Shown: positions 22,937 through 34,689, numbered from the stretch's first letter. The stretch is 64,000 nt of DNA from Bostrychus sinensis (GCA_020698575.1 CM036243.1:32366903-32430902); one strand, 5' to 3'. The notes: generated by a model from the letters alone, not told the origin. Made by a program: numbers and translations.

Positions 22937-24111
22937 CTTTATGTCAGTGTCCTGCCAGCTCATGATGTAATTATGTACACTGGCCCTATCTCTCAATGGT
23001 AACACTATAATGCCTAAATCTGGACTTGAGCCAAAGATCTTCGCGTTTAGGATTATTTGCAATTGTAAAGAATCCATTAAAACAAAAAGGTTGCTCTTTT
23101 ACTGACTCCTTTTGCTAGAGTTAGTATCTTTTGGCTCTACCTTACAATGATACATATTTTTTTGGACTCATACAGTGATTTTTCAGAGTTATACAACATA
23201 TTTTTTGTTACAAGACGGGATAGTTAGGGGGTTATTGTGTGACACCCATGTCTTTGTGTCTCCGTGTTGTTCAGACCGGTGTAGAAGTTGAACCGTCCCT
23301 CCCGGAGAGTATCCAGAAAGCCATCTCTGTGTATTGTGTGTTTCCACATTACACTCTCTCCAGGTAAGCCCCTGAGTTACACTGTAATCCTCCACTCGGC
23401 ATGGCAGACAGGTGACCTCCTCAGAGCTGCAATCGCCTGTGTGTGTGTGCAAACGTGTCATTATCCTTCTGTGCACACACAACCTGGGTCCCTATGTGTG
23501 TAATTTAATACGAGTCCTCCAGGGTGCGTGGCATGTGCATAGACATAAGTGAGTTTAATCTCAGGCTTATGGGGTTCATCTGGGAAAGCCACAGACCCAG
23601 GTGTTATTCAGATTTAAGGCAGGCTAACAAACACTTCGCATACAGCCAGCACATGAGCATGCAGGCGCGGCAGGAGCGGCTACACAGGACACTGGCTTCA
23701 GAATAATAGAGCAGGGAAGGCCAGCAGCGTGCCACAGCACTCGTCTGGGTTGTTTTTCCTTACGCTGGCTCTGCGCTGAAGGGCAGCTGGGTCAGACAGC
23801 CTGGCGGACATGTTGTTTTTTCACATATCTCTAGGACAATATTACAAGATAGCACTACACATGTGTTTCAGTAAATAAACATGTGTGCAAGTGTGCATGC
23901 AAACAACACACTCAACACACAAAATGGGAAAATGTAAGCATTGCATTGGCTTTTGAGCATATCCTTGTAACGGTAACACAGGCAATATCATCCATAGAAA
24001 ATGTTCTGTTGTGCAAAAATAAATAAATAAAAATAAGGATGAAACTTGAGGTAATAAATCCAGCATTTTAATAATTTCCTTTCTTTGCAAAAAGATTTTA
24101 TTGTGCTAGGT
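22937..24111. other. Mostly unique interval
   Basis: A short GT run lies at about 23437-23448. About 23525-23820 is unique and GC-balanced and could be constrained, but nothing is recognised. No gene supported. Confidence 0.35.
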
Positions 24112-24376
24112 AGGGCTGGGATAAAATATTGATTTTGTGATATATCGCGGTATTTTGTGACACAATATCGATACTTCGATACTGATAAATACTTTTGTAA
24201 TGTCATGCATAATAATGATGCAAGCATGCTGCGCTGCTTTCACAGTCAAATGTGGGACAAAAGTGGTCAAGTGTTCTGCCAGGCCTGTAGAGGGCAGCAC
24301 TGCATATCTATTCACTTGGTCTGCTAAATTCTGTGAAAGTATTTCTAAATACATACTAAATAAATATTAGACTGAC

Positions 24377-24417
<41 letters not shown>

Positions 24418-24770
24418 GGAAACAGGACTTGTGGTTTCTTGTTTTATGAAGTCTATAAATTAGTGATGTGTAAATTCATACCAAAGTATTGATGCCTTCG
24501 TTACCAGTAATTCTGATATTGATATTAATCTGAAATGGTTCTTCAGTTCTAGTGGCATAAAGTAGCCATAATATGTAACATGTATGTATATAGCCCTTTA
24601 AAATTCACAAAAACTCATTTAATACAGACAAGGAAAAACAATGGTTATTTTTTTCTTTAAAAATACAGTCATATATTGCATCTTGTGCATAATATCGATA
24701 AATGCAATATCGTCATATCATGATATTGTAATATTATCAGTATTGAGAGCCATATAACATGTGCCGTATC
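24112..24770. mobile_element. Possible hAT-like element (left end only) with poly-T
   Basis: Begins 'tagggctgggataaaatatt' and carries ATATCG words ('gatatatcgcggtatt', 'acacaatatcgatac') typical of a fish hAT MITE. Similar words recur to about 24740 ('aatatcgtcatatcatgata'), but no matching right terminus or duplication is visible. A 32-T run interrupts it. Confidence 0.4.
24380..24411. repeat. Poly-T run of 32
   Basis: Uninterrupted T homopolymer, possibly the reverse complement of a retroelement poly-A tail. Confidence 0.95.
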
Positions 24771-24847
24771 ATGAGGCGCCCTGTGATTCAGAGCTCTATT
24801 ACTGAGACATTGAGTAAGAATTTAAAAAAAATATTTCGACCAAATAT

Positions 24848-25045
24848 GAATAATTATAAAATTATGATTCTTTAGAGCAAATAAAAGTCTAATGATGGGA
24901 TGTTTATGAGAAAAGAAACAGGACAATTACATATTTAATAAAACACTGTCACTCAAAGCTGTTTTTACTCAAGAGTGGCTGGTTCAGACCAATGATGAGG
25001 CAAAACTGTATTTGTCTTAGGTTTGACAACAAAACCAATAGTTTA
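24848..25045 (+). repeat. 200-bp repeat, pair with 20823-21032
   Basis: Shares 'atgatgggatgtttatgaga', 'ttacatatttaata', 'acactgtcactcaaagc', 'agagtggctggttcag' and 'caatgatgaggcaaaactgt' with the block inside the TTAA element at 20444. It may be an independent element or an internal part of that family. Confidence 0.65.
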
Positions 25046-26229
25046 GGCAGATTTCTTTTTTTACAACACAACATTGCTCTGATTCAATAAAATTACTTTG
25101 CAATAGGCAGTTACTTGCAATTACTGTGTACTTTCAGAATTGAACTAAAAGTATCCCTCCTTTGCAAACACTTTCTGTGGAAGCCCTCCAGAAGTGTAAC
25201 AGTTTAACAGACCATCTGACTAGTTTTCCAGAATTTAAATAAGGGCATGTAAAAGTCAGTCTAGAAAAATACATTGGTTTGAAATAATATATTAAAATTA
25301 CCCTGGATATCCCATTTATTGCACAGATATTTTGTCTAGTGCAAATCTGAAGGTGAATGTTTATAAACTGCCTGCCATTGTTTGGTTGGGAGGGATGTTT
25401 CCGAGTGTGTAACACCAGTTCACACAACAAACTGCAAAACTAAATGAGCCCGGAGGTGATTTCACACCAGCACAAATCTGAATTTGACTCAAATTTACTA
25501 CCAAGATGACAAAGGTGCCCCGGTTTTGCATATTATTCTTTTTATTTGCCCCTGGCTTCGTAATCATGTCTGCATAAAATTCATGTTGGGTACATGACCT
25601 CCCAGTTCCTCTTGGCAGTGGATGAAAAAAAAAAAAAACTAAATCAGAAAACCCAAGAACACACATCTAACAAACCCACTGTCCTGCGTGCCTTCTGGTG
25701 ACTGTCATGTATATTCATATTAACATAAACATCGACCACTCCCCTTCCCAGTCATAAACAGTGCCATCGTTTGTTTGCTTTACCAGCCACTTAACAACCA
25801 GAATTTTGTTTTGTTATTTAGGGACGCGGGTCTTTTCATTCCCCAAAAACCCAGTCCTGCGATGTTTAAGTGAAGACAGAAGCAGCAGAGGAAGTTTGGA
25901 CAGTTGTTAAGCATTTAGAAATATTAGATTACAGGCGAGGGTAAACAAACATGACAATAATGGTGCCACAAAACACCGCCGCGAGCACAAATAAACTGGA
26001 CTCTGTCAAAGGCTGAGCCACACTTGAAGACAACGTTTTCCAAATGGTTCTGTCACAACACTGGAAAAGAAACATCACAGCAACGCAGCAGGATTAAATA
26101 GTTTCAGTGTTTCCATGTGTTTTTGGGTTAGTTAATTTATTTGTAGTTTGGAGAAGCAGAAAGGAGCAGGGGAATAAAGATTAAATCATGCCCTGCTGTA
26201 AATAAAGCCACTACAGTTTAGCTTTAATA
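25046..26229. other. Unique interval; candidate conserved block 25680-26100
   Basis: No gene supported. About 25680-26100 is unique, with 'catgtatattcatattaaca' and 'taaacaaacatgacaataat' words. The 98-101-codon minus-strand frames just before it have no motif. Regulatory function is only a guess. Confidence 0.3.
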
Positions 26230-26600
26230 TTAAAAGGGTTTATATTATGCTTTTAGTCATATTTTTAAACCAATCTTGGTCACATTTAGAACTGCATTAT
26301 GTGACTAAAAGAGAGAGAAAAAAAAAAGTACTTGTGCCATAAAGAAACAAGGGAAGAGACCAGCAGACGGCAGCATAGTGTTGTGGTCTTTTGAACATAA
26401 TCAAGGAAAAAGAGCACTTCACTTGGTGTTAGACAACAAAATGAAAAACGTCTGTGAGGCGTCAGTGGAAACAGAGCTGTACACTGTTTTTTTTTTTTTT
26501 AGATAAATGAATGAGAGCAGACTGGATGTAGAGGGCTTGCCGATTGGTCAGTGCTTCCTGGAGTGGGCGGGGCTTCGTGGGAGAGGTGGAGGTTTGTGGG
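26230..26600 (+). mobile_element. TTAA-family element, copy d, right end lost
   Basis: Left end TTAAAAGGGTTTATATTATG; interior words 'accaatcttggtcacattta', 'agagaccagcagacggcagc', 'tgaatgagagcagactggat' and 'gcttcctggagtgggcgggg' match copies b and, inverted, h. No right terminus was found; similarity fades near 26600. Confidence 0.6.
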
Positions 26601-27464
26601 ACTGAAAAAAGAGACGTTGAGGTCAAAAAAATTTGTTCCCAGTGCTTTAGCTTGTGTTGTATAAATGAGAAAAGACATATAAAGCTGATCATACTTTTCA
26701 TAAGCTCAGATATCTTAATTATGACTCTACAAAAATGTCTTCTCACTGTCGACATTAGCAGCCATACATAAGATAAGGAGTCATTGCTTCTTTCTGCTCC
26801 TTCAAACAGGAAGTGTCCTGACATTTACCTATTGTAGGAGATATTCTGTCTTTCTCATAGACCACTTCAACAAAATAGACAACTAATGCTGCTTTCAAGG
26901 CAGATGAGAAACTTAGAATCCCCACTTAAAAAAAATACAAAAACAACCAGAATGATCAGCTCGGAAAGCAAACATGGAAGCTCACAATAACGACAAAACA
27001 AACTTGAAGGAAACAGATAAATACATCATTAGAACTGCTGGCTGTGGGTGAACAAGAATGAAGGTATGCCAAGGTATGTTTCTATTTCTAGTTTTGTCAT
27101 TTAGTGGACTAAATTCAATCAAAATTGTATATATGTTGACCTTTATAAATGTTGCATCCAAGTGTGATTTCTCTTGTTTAAAAAAAAACTCTATACTGTC
27201 CCCCTGTCTCAAAGATAGTTGCCATGATTGTGACATCAAAACAGAAAACTCGGAGCACAGTGCTGACCTGAGTTTGTGTTCAAGGACATTTTTGTGTGTT
27301 GGAGATTGTGTGATGAAGTAATGAATGCAGCACTTTAAGGACAGTATTTGACATGTCCAAAGTCATTAAAATCTGGTAGATAAATATAGCATCTATTTCC
27401 TTGCAGTCTCTACATTGAAAAAGGTGAATGTCTATATTGCCATTTTATGAATTTAATTGTCAAA
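26601..27464. other. Interval with no recognised feature
   Basis: AT-rich. Opposed frames at 26982-27239 and 27058-27321 overlap and carry no motif. No gene supported. Confidence 0.4.
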
Positions 27465-27645
27465 AGTGTTGCCCAAAGCCAGCCACAAACCACTGTACCC
27501 TTTGTGCCGATGCCAATTCTGGGTAAATGGAGAGGGTTGTGCCAAGAAAGGCATCCAGAGTTTAACGTCCAACTCAATATGGAAGTCACTGCACAGTAGG
27601 GGGCAGATGATTTTCTGTGGCGACCCCAGAGAAGCCAAATTACTT
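27465..27645 (+). mobile_element. RTE-like LINE 3' tail fragment
   Basis: Words 'gccagccacaaaccactg', 'gggtaaatggagagggttgt', 'ccaagaaaggcatccagag' and 'tgtggcgaccccagagaagc' match the RTE/Rex3 tail family. The best preserved of the three tails in the window. Confidence 0.7.
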
Positions 27646-27774
27646 TACAATGCAGCAGTGTTTAGCCATACTTCCCCACTTTTTTTCCTGCATTTGATTG
27701 ACCAACGGCACAGAGTCTATGGCTTTTACAAGTGTTATTAATTTCTTCTGGCTAAATTAGGGTAATTATAGTCA

Positions 27775-28080
27775 GGCAATTACAATTATTATTTAAGCTT
27801 TCTTCATCTGGTCTTTAGCAGGCTTGGCAATAATTCCACGCTCATACCCTGCTATTAATTTGTACTTCTTTTGCGCCGCTGCATCAAAAGGTGATTGGAT
27901 AATGCGGTCCAAGTGCTTTCTGAGCGCTGACCTCGTGAAGTCGCACCATGGCTGAGTGCAAATGAACCACTCTGTTTCATTTTCATCTACATCTGCTGAA
28001 ACTTGGCTTGTTACCAGCCCTGTGCGGGCCCTATTGTTTTTGCAAATCTTTCATGTGAGATGACTTGATGTTTCCACAGT
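27775..28080. other. Unique stretch, candidate conserved non-coding element
   Basis: Unique in the window and rich in words resembling developmental factor sites: 'gcatcaaaagg' (TCF/LEF-like), 'gtgattggataatg', 'gagtgcaaatgaa' (octamer-like) and 'cctattgtttttgc' (Sox-like). Upstream are 'gggtaattatag' and 'caattacaattatta'. No frame is convincing. These are pattern matches by eye only. Confidence 0.3.
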
Positions 28081-28104
28081 GGCTAATGGTGTACTGCTTT
28101 AGTT

Positions 28105-28755
28105 GTGGGCTCTTTTCAGATGCCAAATTTGACAAGTTTTAACATTTTTTTGAGAGCTGTCAGTCAGGGAAAGTCTAATTGTCTTTGGTCTGTGTTTCTC
28201 CCCGATCAGTTTGGAACTGCCCCATCACAGATCACTGCTGTTTATCTGCAGCGCGGTTTGCAAATACAGAAGCTAATCCCCTATCAGAGATAACCAAGAT
28301 GGCAGCAGAGCAAATGTATTAACTTCTCTCACCTGATTAACGCCATTTAGTTTTTCTTTCATCACCTGTTGGTTCTCTTGTTTCCATTTTAGCAACAGTA
28401 AATCCTTGTTGACGTCCAATGTAATGACCACATTCAAACATTTTCAAGCAATTTCTCTGAAAGTCTTTGTACAACTGGATTCTGCTGCTGTCCCTGTTCA
28501 GAAATAAGTACAGAGCGGCTCATTGTACGTTGTATTCTGGTGTTTTATGGCAAAACCGGCTAGAATTCTCCATGTTTGTTTGGGTTATAGGTCAGCGGTG
28601 CACTGCTTACATCTATGCTTACATGTTTCTTTGATTGTTTACTCCGCCTGTGATTGTTCCGCCCATAGAAATTAAATTTAAGCGAAGGGGTGCCAGGCTA
28701 ACTTCTCTGTTTAAAATAGGAAAAGAGTTTGTCTGGCTGGACAGGCAAGGTGTAC
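28105..28755 (+). mobile_element. Dispersed element family X, copy 3
   Basis: Contains 'gtttatctgcagcgcg', 'aaagtctttgtacaactgga', 'ttctgctgctgtccctgttc', 'tccatgtttgtttgggt', 'actccgcctgtgattgttcc' and the right end 'aaagagtttgtctggctgga', in the same order as copies at 9820 (inverted) and 12385. The left boundary is approximate. Confidence 0.65.
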
Positions 28756-28945
28756 CCCACCTAAGAGGTCCCTTCAGCCACCTGTGACTAACCTCTAAAT
28801 GGAATAAGTGGAAGAAGATGAAACGCTATCACACTATCTCTGGAGTCTGCATGTCCTCACCATGTTACTGTGGGTTCTGTCCAGGTACTCCCATGTCCTC
28901 CCACCGTCCCAACACATGAACATGTTAGGTGAATTGGTGACTCTA
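28756..28945 (-). repeat. Fragments of dispersed repeat S
   Basis: Contains 'gtaccccacctaagag', 'ggaataagtggaagaagatg', 'tctgcatgtcctc' and 'aggtgaattggtgactctaa', reverse-complement words of repeat S. A further fragment lies at 29440-29525. Confidence 0.6.
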
Positions 28946-30119
28946 AAGGGCCATTTAGATGGCAGCACGTTTTGCTGAATCTGCAAAGGTTTGACTGCGG
29001 TTTGGCCTTTTGTTTACACAAGGATGGGGTCTCCTTTTTCTGACTCTGCAATTTTTTGAAAACACTGGAAGAGGTGTTTTGATCTCACTACGGGGCTACG
29101 AGGCTTTTGTGCCTTACACATTCATATTTAGTCGATTAACTGTCAGTGATATCTGTTTAAGTACTTACTTTTATGGCTGCAGTAAAGAAACAAACTCCTA
29201 AAGTAGTTGCAGAGTTGTGTGGTGTAGAGCATTTGCAGGGCCCACAGCGCCGTTCGCTGGACAAATACAGGTACTACAGTTTGATTACACAAATTCTCAT
29301 TTTCTTCACTCCTCAGTGTTTTTATGTAAATGTGAATCAGAGCCAGCATGACTGTTGTGTTTTCCTGGCCAGAGTTGTTTCATAAATGGACCCTAAAATG
29401 CCCCTAAAGTGAAAAAATGCAAGAAGTGAATGGTGTATGTACCCCACCTAAAGCCCATAGCGACTGGGATAGACTCCATTTATCCCTGACTCCTACTAGA
29501 AATAAGCAGAAGAAGATGAATGAGTAAACTAAACCACACAAACGAAACTGGTACCATAGCAGTCCTAACATTCCTTTCATAACCCGCTTTGTCATGCCCT
29601 GTGTCAAATGTTTCCAATACTTCATTTATGGGCCTCTATACGGCGTCCAAAATCAAGTTGTGTCTTTTCTATAAAATGACATTTAGACCTTAAGCAAGAA
29701 TTTGGAAGCTTTTGAGTGTGCAATTTGTGATGGGTTGGATCATAACGGGACAGTTTATATTGTCTAAAGATGTCCAAAACGTCCCAGAGCACTGTACCAT
29801 ACAACTTCAGTAACACATTTGTCTTTGGCTCCAGAATATAAAGACTTGGGTTACAACAGAACAACACAACAGCATTGAAAAGATTTATATCTTTTTCTGT
29901 TCCATATTTAAAGAAAAAATGTTGCTTGTTTTGAATGAAAACATGCAACAACTGTATATATTACAGCCAGTGATGAATGGCTCTAGGTTTGTTTAGAAGT
30001 CAGAACATTATATTTGCTGCGTACAGTGAAAAAACATAATTTATTGTAACTGCAAGAATAGTATTTTTTTCCCCAAAATTGCAATGTACTGCTTATTTAA
30101 GAACCACAACTTGTATTAT
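28946..30119. other. Mostly unrecognised interval
   Basis: Contains an S-repeat fragment at 29440-29525 ('aagcccatagcgactgggat'). A frame starting ATG at 29173 encodes a basic peptide followed by a GT donor-like site but has no family match. No gene supported. Confidence 0.35.
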
Positions 30120-30252
30120 TTGGATATTTAGTTATGTTCTCTTGCATTCTCTTTTCGTTCTGCACTTTATCTGTGATGTCTTGCTAAATATCAATAAAGG
30201 AATAGTTATCTTGTATCACAAAAAAAATAAAATAAAATAAATAAAAAAATGC
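30120..30252 (+). mobile_element. Possible retroelement 3' end with poly-A-like tail
   Basis: 'gttctgcactttatctg' is followed by 'tatcaataaaggaatag' (an AATAAA signal) and then an A-rich tail 'acaaaaaaaataaaataaaa'. This fits a LINE or processed-copy 3' end. Upstream coding sequence is not recognised. Confidence 0.4.
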
Positions 30253-30299
30253 AGGCAAAAAACAAAACTATTCAAGGCTTAATTGTACTTAACAAAAAT

Positions 30300-30415
30300 G
30301 TACTAAGCCGTGTGCGTTGGCCAAGTGGTTAGTACTTCTGCCGCTTAGCAAGGAGGTCGGCAACGGTGGTTCTTCCCATGACCCAATAGGAATAAGCAAA
30401 AGAAGATGAATGAAT
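30300..30415 (+). mobile_element. tRNA-derived SINE head fragment
   Basis: 'gcgttggccaagtggttagt' resembles the box A region of a tRNA-derived SINE, followed by a degenerate box B-like 'gtcggcaacggtggttctt' and then an S-repeat piece ('aataagcaaaagaagatgaa'). Too decayed to be a functional tRNA gene. Confidence 0.45.
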
Positions 30416-30545
30416 GAAAAACAAAACTATCCCAAAGGAACCCTGGTAAGATCCCTTCAACTGATATGAACATTTTCTTAATTTTTTTTAATGCTTCGTA
30501 AAATAATCAATAAACTGTTCATTATCCTTTACCTAATGCTTAATG

Positions 30546-31002
30546 TAGTGTTACAGCACCTAAGACTGGGCTTGAGACTTTTCTTTTTCTTTTTATGGTT
30601 TCTTAGTCTCGTCTTAGTCTCAGCTGCAGTTTTACTTGGTCTTGAATCCAATCTTACTCAGTCTTGTCTTTGTCTTGGATGTGGATGTCTTTGAGATTTT
30701 CAGAGGTTTGATAACATTATAAAAAAAAATACTATTCTTTATCATTTTGAAGCAATTTGTTTTCAGCATTACAAGGACCAGGAAAAGGTGTTCTCTGTGA
30801 TCAATAATATATTTCAATTCATTCATTTAGTATTAGTTTCCAGGGTATGGTCTTGTCCTGGTCTTGGTTTGCCTTGGTCTCAACTCGATCTCGGTCCTTA
30901 AAAGTCTCAGATCCCAAAAATCTCGGCCTTGTCTTGGTCTCGGTTCGCTCTGATCTCCGACTGGTCTTGGTCTGGATTAGTACGGTCTATTCTACAACAT
31001 TA
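30546..31002 (-). mobile_element. AGTGTTGTAG-type TIR element (copy 2)
   Basis: Left end 'tagtgttacagcacctaaga', right end 'tattctacaacatta': an inverted terminal repeat. Interior words are the reverse complement of copy 1 ('cttgtcctggtcttggtttg', 'ccttggtctcaactcgatct'). Flanks 'cttaatgt' and 'cttaataa' could be an eroded 8-bp duplication. Confidence 0.7.
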
Positions 31003-31368
31003 CTTAATAATAGTGTGAGTTATTCAGTGTTTCTGCTTATTTTTGACCTTGTTTTTCAACTAAAAAATAAATCTGGCTATGCTTCTACAGGAAAAATGAA
31101 GAACTATTAAAACTAATAATACCCATGGAGTGATTGAAGAACAGTTTAGCCATAGGCGGTTTAGTCAAAGAGCAACAGTTGGCTGAAGTGAATGATCTTC
31201 GCTGACGGCTCTAATTGCTGATTATTATTACACATACAGGGGGCTGGGCCTTGTACGCTAGATCTCCGCTTCTTTGTGTGTTTGTCTGTTGTGCGGCGTG
31301 TACTTGCTCTCTCATAATACCTACTGTACGTCTGCTGCGGAGTTATTGCTGGTATAAATCAAGCCCTC
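31003..31368. other. Unique interval
   Basis: No repeat or gene recognised. From 31200 the base composition becomes more balanced and leads into the CpG-dense patch. Confidence 0.35.
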
Positions 31369-31510
31369 TAATTGGTCAGGAGCTATAACCCCAGCAGGAC
31401 GCCCTACCTCAGGCTGCTGCTAATTGGCAACCCGCGGCGATCCGAGGCGCGCTGTCGGTCCGAGCCCGGAGTCGCACTCCACGCCGGCCCGCAACAGGTG
31501 TTTGTGAGAG
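31369..31510. promoter_or_regulatory. CpG-dense patch with paired TAATTGG words
   Basis: Thirteen CpGs fall within about 62 bp (31431-31492), in contrast to the CpG-poor, AT-rich surroundings. Two TAATTGG homeodomain-type words lie just upstream (31369-31375 and 31421-31427). The patch is unique in the window and has no sensible frame. It could be an enhancer core or the edge of a CpG-island promoter; no TATA or initiator is evident. Confidence 0.35.
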
Positions 31511-31944
31511 AAAAACTTGCCTTACCCTTTTCCTTTTCCCCTAACGCCTGATACCTCATTTAACCTATGTTCAAAGTGTGCATACCAGAGCTAATTAAAG
31601 CAAATAAACAACTCACAGCAATCTAGAGTTTTCAGCTCCATTCTCCAACAGAGCAGTGACTTACGACATTAAATTTTCACAGTTTAATAAAAGTATGCTT
31701 TATTTTTGGGCCATTTATAATTACAAGAGAAAGAATAGAGTAATTAGAGAAAGAATAGAATAATTATTGACAAACTCTTAAGGGCTTTTCAAACTGTGAC
31801 AAAGGAAAGTGCATGGAAATGATCTCAGTAAGCTGGTTGGTTTGGTCAAATAGTCATGCTAATTTAATTAATTTGTTTAAAGGTTATTATTAAAACCTTG
31901 ATATACAGTCTACTATTACAAAAAGCCTTAAAAAAAAGCATGCT

Positions 31945-32151
31945 ATGGGATCTATGAAGATTTTCCAGAAGATAAAAAAGATCCTGGGACAGTCTCCAGA
32001 TTTAAATCCCATTGAAAATCTTTGGCGGGATTTAAAGAAGGCAGCGGCACCAGAGAGGCCATCAAACATCACTGAGATAGAGGCTTTTGCAGGTGAAAAA
32101 TGGGCAAAGAGTCCAGTCAAGAGGTGGAAGAAGCTTGATAGCAATTACTGA
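31945..32151 (+). pseudogene. Tc1-like transposase C-terminal fragment
   Basis: The frame contains GQSPDLNPIENLWRDLKKA followed by PSNITEIEAFAGEKWAKSP and ends WKKLDSNY before the stop. SPDLNPIENLW holds the third catalytic acidic residue (E) of the Tc1/mariner DDE domain. The N-terminal DNA-binding part and the first two catalytic aspartates are missing. A 3' terminal repeat with 'gagggggttgaacatttctg' follows at 32219-32257. Confidence 0.88.
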
Positions 32152-32679
32152 AAATCAACTGCTGTGGTAAAAAAACACTCACATATAGCTTCCGTTCACA
32201 TCACTATTACGTCTTTTGAGGTGAGGGGGTTGAACATTTCTGATTACAACTGTACGTTTTGAAGGACAACTACTCATAGCATTACTAGATTTGACAAGAC
32301 AAGCAATTTGTCCCAGGCTGTTAAATTACTCAACAAGTTTTGCTGGAGATATTGGTAGAGATATATACCAACATTATATTTTATTAGGTTGGTTGTGTAG
32401 TTTTATCATGCCTATGACTAGAATCTTTGCTCATTCTTGCATGCGTGTTATTCTTGTTCAGGAATTATCCATATATCCATCAAAAAATTAATCTAAAGTT
32501 GTGCCAAGAACCAGGATTTATAATGGTAGACTGACTTGAAGAGGCCCCCAAATTTTCAGGGGTGTTTGTGCCGCCAACAAGATCCACAATGTTTGAAAAA
32601 AATAGCTTTAGGAAGTTAGCCGTCTGATAAAAAAGTTGTTGGTCTATTTATTATCACTGGCACTTGGATCGAAAGCAGT

Positions 32680-32921
32680 AAGAAGCTTGTTAGCAATTAC
32701 CGAAAAAGTTTTTTAGAAGTTATACAAGTGAAAGGATGCTCCACAAAGTACTGAAGCTAAGGGTTGAATAATACTGCCCATGGGCCTGGGTTAGAGAGTC
32801 ACATTTTTTGTTTGAACTTCAAAGTTAGGTCAAAATACCTCAGATATGTAACAATAAATCATTCACATCATTATAATGTTTTTTGAGGTGAGGGGGTTGA
32901 ACATTTCTGATTGCAGTTGTA
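32680..32921 (+). mobile_element. Second Tc1-like 3' end
   Basis: From 32680 a 24-codon frame reads KKLVSNYRKSFLEVIQVKG and then CSTKY with a stop at 32752-32754, the extreme C terminus of Tc1 transposases. It continues 'cccatgggcctgggttagag' and ends with the same terminal repeat ('gagggggttgaacatttctg') as the copy ending at 32257. So two Tc1 3' ends lie head-to-tail. Confidence 0.8.
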
Positions 32922-33539
32922 TTCCAACCATAGATTTTTGCCTCAAAATGAAAGGGCAAATTGCAACTCTACACCTTACACTCATGTTAACTCCTATGTT
33001 AGCCTTACTGTCTATAAACAAACTCAGTATACAAGACATTTTTATTACTTTGATCCCAATTTAGCCAAATAAGTTCATAAATGTCTTCTCTGTGCATCTG
33101 TAGAACCAGCTGAGACCATCTGTGACTTACAAGATTAACTTTTACCCCATTACACTGCACTACACCAGCTTGTAGCGTATCAAAATGTGAATATGTTATC
33201 AACAAAAGAAGATTGCTGACCTCAGACCAGTACAGGACAGTAGAAATGTGACATGGGGAAGAACAGGAAGAGACATTCTCTGTGTGAGTTGTGGGTGTTT
33301 AAGTGTCTCAAATGTTTGTTTTACTTTGACAACATTATTTTTGTAGCAGCTAAAACCGTGTCTTGATTAGCCGGTGAAAGAGAAGAACGATATAACTTTG
33401 CTCATTACTATGCTGTTTTAGTCTCATTTTTCTCTACGAAGCCCCCCCTACATTTCGGAGTAAAGCACTGTTGTTGTTGTTGTTCACTCGGCCTGACTTT
33501 CATTTTCTCCTCCTCGAATCCTGCACAAAGGTTTCCACT
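32922..33539. other. Unique interval
   Basis: No gene or repeat recognised; short frames only. A short (TTG)n run lies at about 33469-33484. Confidence 0.35.
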
Positions 33540-34052
33540 GCCTTTTTTCGTTCTGCCATGACAGACATCTAAGAAATAAAGCTAACGCAGGCCATGTTAT
33601 GTTATTGTTATGGACTATTAGACTTAAGGGACATGGGCACAGTGCTCCCATTCTTGCAAGGCTGCCATCGTAGTCACTCTAAAATAGGTGGGAAAAAGTT
33701 GCACTGGTCCGCTTTAATTAAAGTTTGAATCACCTCTGCGCAAAACCATCATAACCACGCTGCTTTATTTACAGGACACTCACTCACTTCTTTTTATTTC
33801 TCAACTGGTTAATGTCAAATCAATGTCATTGATCTCTTTTACCCAGTCCTGCAGTATTATGCTCTCCGGACACACACACTTCATTTGCAATCTACAAAAA
33901 AAAAAGAAAAATGTCTGAGTACTCGAAGGACTCCACCAACACTCTCCTTCACAATGGCGTCATAAAAAAACCCGAGAAGTAACGCTGGTGAGGACTGAGA
34001 GCACATTGATTAAAACATTACACCGCTAATTGACTGGAGGCATTGATCTAAG

Positions 34053-34099
<47 letters not shown>

Positions 34100-34430
34100 T
34101 TGAGGCTGCATAATTATATTTTAAAGAGCTCCTCATACACCTTCCTATAATGTTTAATTCTGTCACCGTTAATGCATCATTCATTCGGGTCAATGGCGGA
34201 GAGGTGATAAAACGCACGCCGGGGCCTCGACGCGCTGCAGCTCAAACATTCATTAAATCGTAATGAAGGTAAAGAAAATGATTGATTAGCTTTTATTAGC
34301 CGCTCTGTGGGTATTTGAGGGTGGCCTTTTGTTAGCTGATTACACTGCGGTAAACAGCTAATTGGATCAAGAGAAGATGCAACATTTTAGAGCGCTTTTA
34401 AAAACGGATTAAAATAAAAAGAGGTCAGTG
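33540..34430. other. Unique stretch rich in homeodomain-type words
   Basis: Apart from the CA microsatellite at 34055-34099, this stretch is free of recognised repeats. It carries TAATTG (34027-34032), CTAATTGG (34358-34365), 'gattgattagcttttattag' (about 34280-34299), 'ctttaattaaagtttg' (about 33711) and a CpG-containing block near 34205-34240. It looks like vertebrate developmental enhancer DNA, but only an alignment could show that. Confidence 0.35.
34055..34099. repeat. (CA)n microsatellite
   Basis: About 22 CA units with one A insertion near 34085. Confidence 0.95.
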
Positions 34431-34689
34431 TCTTATAAAAAACAACAAAAAAAAACTCTTTATTTAAATGTGCACTGTGTATTATATTGTACATATGGGA
34501 TTCAAACGTGGGTTGCGGGGAGGCTTATTATAATTTCAATGTTCAACCTATTTGAAGCCTAATTATTGAATATGTTGTGAAAGAGATTTAAAAATACATA
34601 TGCCAGAAAGTAAATAGAAATAGAAATAAAATAAAATAAATAAAGATTGATTGAAAGGTCACTGTAGCATTCCTTTATCTTCTTGTGTG

